Source: Microthrixaceae bacterium
Lineage (GTDB): Bacteria; Actinomycetota; Acidimicrobiia; Acidimicrobiales; Microtrichaceae
Assembly: GCA_020637215.1 (NCBI GenBank)
Contig: JACJWI010000001.1
Span: 372,001 to 436,000 of the forward strand
Length of the DNA: 64,000 bases
Direction: 5' to 3'
The position numbers and the translations under genes were made by a program. Below are positions 59,830-64,000 of the stretch, piece after piece (position 1 is the first letter of the stretch; each line of letters begins with the position of its first letter). The notes beneath the pieces were generated by a model. The model worked only from the letters and a program-made list of their open reading frames with translations, was not told where the DNA came from and searched no databases.

Positions 59830-60516
59830 ATGCGCATCGAGACCTGGTCCGACGTCGTGTGCCCGTGGTGCTACCTGGGTGCCCGACGACTCACCGCCGC
59901 GATCGGGCAGTTCGTCGAGGCCCACCCCGACGCTCGGCCGACGGTCCGCTTCCGGGCCTACGAGCTCGACCCCGGTGCGCCGGCGGAGCCCCGGCCGATG
60001 CGTCCGGTCATCGAGCGGAAGTACGGACCGGGGGCGTTCGACTCGATGACGGCGCGGTTGACCGCGCTCGGGGTGGCCGAGGGCATCGAGTACCGCTTCG
60101 AGGACACGCTCCGGGTCAACACCTTCGATGCCCACCGCCTGCTCGCATGGGCCGGGGCCATCGACGACGGGTCGCTCGACCGGTCCTCGATCGACCACGA
60201 CGGTGGGTCCGGGGTGCAACAGCGCCTCTCCGACGCGCTGTTCCGGGCGTACTTCACCGAGGGTCGCAACGTCGCGGAGCGCGTCACCCTGATCGAGATC
60301 GGCCGACTGGCCGGGCTCGATCCGGAGGAGGCCGCCGAGGTGCTGGAGTCAGGGGCGTTCGCCGAGGAGGTCCGCACCGACGAGGAGACGGCCCGCGACC
60401 TCGACATCACCGGCGTCCCCGCCACCGTCGTCGACGGACGCCTCCTCGTGCCCGGCGCCCAGGAGGTCGCCACCTTCGCACGGGTGCTGGAGCGGGCCGC
60501 GGCGTCGGTGCGCTGA
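59830..60516 (+). CDS. FrnE-like DsbA-family thiol oxidoreductase
   Basis: 228 residues, cytoplasmic. Thioredoxin fold with an active-site-like CPWC (SDVVCPWCYLG) right at the N-terminus, an inserted helical domain, and a cis-Pro region TGVPATVV. FrnE-type proteins are dithiol isomerases or polyketide-related oxidoreductases. ATG 59830; an in-frame GTG at 59806 has a purine-rich GGGGA nearby and would add 8 residues. It precedes the phnW-like gene on the same strand. Confidence 0.92.
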   Translation: MRIETWSDVVCPWCYLGARRLTAAIGQFVEAHPDARPTVRFRAYELDPGAPAEPRPMRPVIERKYGPGAFDSMTARLTALGVAEGIEYRFEDTLRVNTFDAHRLLAWAGAIDDGSLDRSSIDHDGGSGVQQRLSDALFRAYFTEGRNVAERVTLIEIGRLAGLDPEEAAEVLESGAFAEEVRTDEETARDLDITGVPATVVDGRLLVPGAQEVATFARVLERAAASVR

Positions 60517-60550
60517 TCGTCTCCCAGCCGATCCGGTCGGTCCGCTCCCC

Positions 60551-60556
60551 TAGCCT
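60551..60556 (+). promoter_or_regulatory. Putative -10 box of the phnW-like gene
   Basis: TAGCCT, exactly 7 bases before the GTG at 60564; predicts a leaderless transcript. Confidence 0.55.
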
Positions 60557-60563
60557 GCGAGAC

Positions 60564-61711
60564 GTGGCGGGCCACCAGCACACCGACGACAGCGGAGCGG
60601 CGCCGCCGGTCCTGTTGACCCCCGGCCCGCTCACGACCAGCGAGCGGACCCGCCGAGCGGCCACCGTGGACTGGGGGTCGTGGGACCGACGGTTCAACGA
60701 CCTGACCGCGTCGGTGCGCCACCGGCTGGCAGCGGCTTCGGGAGCGGCACGACCGGTGCTGTGCGTACCGATGCAGGGGTCGGGGACCTTCGCGGTGGAA
60801 GCCGCGGTGCGGACCCTGGTCGCGCCGGGCGACCGGCTGGTCGTCGCGGTCAACGGCACGTACGGAGCACGGATCGCGGACATGGCCACCCGGGCCGGCC
60901 GCCGGGCCGTCGTGGTCGAGGCCTCGACCGACGTCCCGGTTCCCGTCGACGCGGTGGCCGACGCCTTCGAGCAGCACCCCGACGCCCGCCACCTCGCCGT
61001 CGTGCACTGCGAGACGTCGACCGGTCTCCTGAACCCGGTCGAGGACCTGGCCGACGTGGCCCACCAGATGGGGCGGGCTCTCATCGTCGACGCCATGAGC
61101 AGCTTCGGCGTGCTCGACACCGCGATCGACCACCCTGCGGTGCACGCCGTGGTCGCCGCGTCGGGCAAGTGCCTGGAGGGCCTGCCCGGCATGGGGTTCG
61201 TCCTGGTGCCGCCGGACGTCCTCGACGCGGCGGCGGGCCGCTGCGATTCGCTGTCACTCGACCTGGTCGACCAGCACCGCTACATGGAGCGGACCGGTCA
61301 GTGGCGCTACACCCCGCCGACGCATGTGGTCGCGGCGCTGCACGAGGCGCTCCTGCAGTACGAGGAGGAGGGCGGGGCGCCGGTCCGACTGGACCGCTAC
61401 CGCGCCAACCGCGGGGCGTTGGACGCCGGGATGGCCGCCTTGGGGTTCCGCCACTACCTCCACGAGTCGCTGCGGACGCCGATCATCCAGACCTTCCACT
61501 CCCCCGATCACCCGTCCTGGTCGTTTCCGACCTTCTACGAGCTGGTGAAGCAGCGGGGCTTCGTGCTCTATCCGGGCAAGTTGACCACCGAGGAGACGTT
61601 CCGGGTCGGCTGCATCGAGCGATCACGCCCACCGTCCTCACCGCGGCGGTCGGCGCCATCGAGTCGGCTCTGGACGCAATGGGCATCCCCGTCCCTCTTC
61701 CACCGAGCTGA
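60564..61711 (+). CDS. phnW: 2-aminoethylphosphonate-pyruvate transaminase-like enzyme (PhnW family), one-base frameshift near the 3' end
   Basis: Class V PLP aminotransferase, ~382 residues when repaired. Starts GTG; LLTPGPLTTSERTR, PMQGSGTFAVEA, HCETSTGLLNP, D176 in VDAMSSFG, and the PLP Lys K202 in SGKCLEGLPG, close to the NKCIxGVPG of PhnW. After FRVGCI the frame breaks: one G is missing at 61617; restoring it gives GAITPTVLTAAVGAIESALDAMG and the stop at 61709-61711. Without repair the frame runs to 61715 with an unrelated tail. The neighbour is a phosphonatase-like HAD, supporting phosphonate use; alanine-glyoxylate transaminase is the main alternative. Confidence 0.85.
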
Positions 61712-61764
61712 CTGAACCGCACCGCGGTCGGGTGACCCGGCCGACAGACCGACAGGAGGCACCG

Positions 61765-62442
61765 ATGCGCACCGAGATCGTGGTCATGGACATGGCCGGC
61801 ACCACCGTGTCCGACGACGGGCTGGTGGTCGCCGCCTTCACCCGGGCAGTGGCTTCGCTCGGCATCGACGAGGACCACGAACGCTTCCCGGCCATGATGG
61901 ACTACGTCAACACCACCATGGGCGAGTCCAAGATCACCGTGTTCCGGACCCTGTTCGATGGCGACGACGACATGGCCCAGCGAGCCAACGCCGCGTTCGA
62001 ACACGCCTACGGCGACCTGGTCGCCGAGGGTCGGGCCACGGCTCTTCCGGGCGCGGCCGAGACCATCGCGACGCTCCGCGGTCGGGGGCTCAAGGTGGCG
62101 CTGACCACCGGGTTCTCTCCCGTCACCCGCGACGCCATCATCGACTCGCTGGGCTGGCGCGACCACGTCGACCTGGCGTTGTCGCCGGCGGACGTCGGAC
62201 GGGGTCGACCGTTCCCGGACCTGAACCTCTCGGCCCTGTTGCGCCTGGGCGGCACCGACGTGCGGGCGCTGGCGACGGTCGGCGACACCGCGTTCGACGT
62301 CCTCGCCGGTCGGGCCTCCGGGGCCGGCGTCGTGGCCGGCGTGCTGAGCGGGGCCCACGATCGGGACACGCTGAGCGCGGCCGGGGCGGACCACGTCATC
62401 GACACCGTGGCCGATCTGCCCGACCTGCTGGCGAACCTGTAG
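61765..62442 (+). CDS. Phosphonatase-like HAD hydrolase (PhnX-related)
   Basis: 225 residues. HAD motif I is DMAGT (D9), typical of phosphonatases rather than DxDxT phosphatases; MGESK places K56 where PhnX has its Schiff-base lysine; motif II TTGFSP; motif III region GRGRPFPD; motif IV VGDTAFDVLAG. Would cleave phosphonoacetaldehyde or a related phosphonate made by the PhnW-like enzyme (inference). ATG 61765 has AGGAGG upstream. The last codons and the TAG stop lie inside the first unit of the 60-bp repeat array. Confidence 0.87.
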   Translation: MRTEIVVMDMAGTTVSDDGLVVAAFTRAVASLGIDEDHERFPAMMDYVNTTMGESKITVFRTLFDGDDDMAQRANAAFEHAYGDLVAEGRATALPGAAETIATLRGRGLKVALTTGFSPVTRDAIIDSLGWRDHVDLALSPADVGRGRPFPDLNLSALLRLGGTDVRALATVGDTAFDVLAGRASGAGVVAGVLSGAHDRDTLSAAGADHVIDTVADLPDLLANL

Positions 62443-62663
62443 CCCACGGGTCACCACACGACCGCCCCGCTACAAGTTCGGCAGGCGGCACCGAACTTGT
62501 AGCCCACAGGTCACCACACGACCGCCCAGCTACAAGTCCGGCAGGGCGCACCGAACTCGTAGCCCACGGGTCACCACACGACCGCCCAGCTACAAGTTCG
62601 GCAGGCGGCACCGAACTGGTAGCCCACAGGTCACCACACGACCGCCCAGCTACAACATCGGCA
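62432..62663. repeat. Four tandem copies of a 60-bp palindromic repeat
   Basis: Left arms start at 62432, 62491, 62551 and 62611. Each unit reads CCGAACTTGTAGC, a ~25-base loop, GCTACAAGTTCGG, then a short spacer such as CAGGCGGCA. The arms also pair between neighbouring units: 62469-62481 with 62491-62503 is a perfect 13-bp stem with a 9-base loop. It fills the convergent gap between the PhnX-like gene and ftsY and could stop transcription from both sides. Same family as 4401-4515. Confidence 0.9.
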
Positions 62664-62677
62664 GGTGGATCGGGTGG

Positions 62678-63952
62678 TCACTCCTCGGCGAACAGGGCGT
62701 CGATGAACTCGTCGGCGTCGAAGTCGACCAGGTCGGCGGCGGTCTCGCCGAGACCGACGAGCTTGATCGGGATGCCGAGCTCGGAACGGATGGCGAAGAC
62801 GATCCCGCCCTTGGCGGAGCCGTCCATCTTGGTCAGCACCACACCGGTCACGTCGGTCGCCTCGGTGAACTGACGGGCCTGCTGCAGACCGTTCTGGCCG
62901 GTCGTGGCGTCGAGCACGAGCAGGACCTCGGTGACGGTGCCGTCGCCCTTGTCGGCGACCCGGCGGACCTTGGCCAGCTCGTCCATCAGGTTCGACTTGG
63001 TGTGCAACCGGCCGGCGGTGTCGGCCAGCACGACGTCAGCCCCCTTGGCCGATGCCGAGGCGATGGCGTCGAAGATGATCGAGCTCGGATCGCCACCCTC
63101 GGCGCCTCGGACGATGTCGGCCCCGCAGCGGTCGGCCCACATGGTGAGCTGCTCGGCGGCCGCGGCCCGGAAGGTGTCACCGGCGGCCATGACCACCGTC
63201 CGGTCCTGGTCGGCCAACCGACGACCCAGCTTGCCGATGGTCGTCGTCTTGCCGACGCCGTTGACCCCGACGAACAACCACACCGTGGGCGCGGTCTCGG
63301 CCACATGCAGCTCGACCGAACCCGCGAGTCGGGCCTTCATCTCGTCCTTGACCGCGTCGATCAGCTCGTCGGGGGTGGTGAGGCCGCGCTCCTTGACCGT
63401 CGAGCGCACCGCGTCCAGCAGCTCCTGGGCCGGGCCGATGCCCACGTCGGCCCGGATCAGCGCCTCTTCGAGGTCGTCCCAGGTCTCCTCGTCGATGGTC
63501 GACCGCGACATGATCGAACCGACGTAGCCCGAGAAGGCCGATCGGGCCCGCGACAGCCGGTCGCGGAACGACGGCCGGACGAGCTCCTCGACACCGCCAG
63601 CCTGTTCGGACTCCCACTCGGCCTCGGCCGCCTCGGCCGCCGCGATGTTGGCCGCTTCTTCCTCTTCGGTGAGCTCCGGGCCGGTGATCTCGACCGTGCC
63701 ACCGAACATGGCGCCCCGGGGTTCGACGACCTCGACCTCGGGTTCCTCGAGCGTGTCGCGGTCCGACGGCGTCGGGGCCTCGCGGGGCGCCACGGCCCCC
63801 GGCCCGGCCTCGTCGATCTGCTCGAGATCCACCTCGGGCGGCGGTTCGAGCGTCTCCCCGCGCCCCCGTCGCGACACGAGCGTTGCGCCCGCCACGACCG
63901 CCAGGACGGCGACGAGGGCCAGGATGACGGCGAGGATCACGAGTGGTTCCAT
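62678..63952 (-). CDS. ftsY: Signal recognition particle receptor FtsY
   Basis: Membrane-associated SRP receptor GTPase. 424 residues. An N-terminal TM helix (~4-26, LVILAVILALVAVLAVVAG), a ~100-residue acidic linker, then the N and G domains: GVNGVGKTTTIGKLGRR (G1 at ~229-238), AAGDTFRAAAAEQL, ADTAGRLHT, TKMDGSAKGG. The TM anchor is the actinobacterial form. ATG 63952 has TAGGCT 8 bases upstream. The remaining 48 bases to the right edge hold no coding start. Confidence 0.98.
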   Translation of the reverse strand: MEPLVILAVILALVAVLAVVAGATLVSRRGRGETLEPPPEVDLEQIDEAGPGAVAPREAPTPSDRDTLEEPEVEVVEPRGAMFGGTVEITGPELTEEEEAANIAAAEAAEAEWESEQAGGVEELVRPSFRDRLSRARSAFSGYVGSIMSRSTIDEETWDDLEEALIRADVGIGPAQELLDAVRSTVKERGLTTPDELIDAVKDEMKARLAGSVELHVAETAPTVWLFVGVNGVGKTTTIGKLGRRLADQDRTVVMAAGDTFRAAAAEQLTMWADRCGADIVRGAEGGDPSSIIFDAIASASAKGADVVLADTAGRLHTKSNLMDELAKVRRVADKGDGTVTEVLLVLDATTGQNGLQQARQFTEATDVTGVVLTKMDGSAKGGIVFAIRSELGIPIKLVGLGETAADLVDFDADEFIDALFAEE

Positions 63953-63960
63953 CGGCGGGG

Positions 63961-63966
63961 AGCCTA
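63961..63966 (-). promoter_or_regulatory. Putative -10 box of ftsY
   Basis: TAGGCT on the minus strand, 8 bases before ATG 63952. Confidence 0.4.
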
Positions 63967-64000
63967 CAAGTGCGCTGGAGCGGGCAAGCTGAAGCGGGGA

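Noticed and set aside
62432..62663. CRISPR array
   Set aside because: The 60-base units are repetitive along their whole length; there are no variable spacers, and no cas genes are present.

Overview
The window is G+C-rich DNA with many GTG and a few TTG start codons and tightly overlapping genes. Nearly all of it is one long minus-strand housekeeping run. Gene content and order point to an actinobacterium; a lineage such as Acidimicrobiia is plausible but is only inference. Read from the right edge leftwards, the conserved backbone is ftsY, ffh, rpsP, khpA, rimM, trmD, rplS, yraN, comM, dprA, xerC, a WhiG/FliA-type sigma factor, an M23-like gene, rpsB, tsf, pyrH, frr, cdsA, dxr, rseP, ispG, proS, rimP, nusA, ylxR, infB, rbfA, truB, ribF, rpsO, pnp, an M16 peptidase, dapB, dapA, rnj and ftsK (cut by the left edge).

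Accessory genes interrupt this backbone. (a) 7.0-13.9 kb: a winged-helix protein, a di-iron ferritin-like protein with its TetR gene, a second TetR gene coupled to a SURF1-like gene, an acyl-CoA ligase and a DedA-like membrane protein. (b) 14.9-17.0 kb: a crotonase-family gene divergent from serB. (c) 25.3-28.9 kb: a DUF4012 protein and a secreted LAXTG-anchored protein placed between infB and rbfA. (d) 36.1-38.2 kb: a hydrolase and a winged-helix/DUF559 nuclease-like gene enclosed by two copies of the same palindrome. (e) 53.1-53.5 kb: a tiny membrane protein and a zinc-ribbon protein. (f) 54.4-56.0 kb: a CocE-type lipoprotein. (g) 59.8-62.4 kb: a FrnE-like protein with a phosphonate-degradation-like pair (phnW and a phosphonatase-like HAD).

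The backbone links translation (rpsB, tsf, frr, infB, rplS, rpsP, rpsO, proS), RNA processing (pnp, rnj, rbfA, rimM, trmD, truB), protein targeting (ffh, ftsY, rseP), isoprenoid and lipid synthesis (dxr, ispG, cdsA), lysine/DAP synthesis (dapA, dapB), and chromosome resolution and DNA uptake (xerC, ftsK, dprA, comM). Overlaps of 1 or 4 bases show translational coupling in many pairs.

The most notable non-gene signals are: two arrays of a 60-bp palindromic repeat family (4.4 kb and 62.5 kb); matched palindromes exactly 1020 bp apart around the DUF559 gene; a recurring TANNNT box 6-10 bases before start codons, suggesting widespread leaderless transcription; an attenuator-like hairpin in the rimP-nusA leader; and four single-base indels in G/C runs (three in infB, one in phnW) that look like homopolymer sequencing errors or recent mutations.
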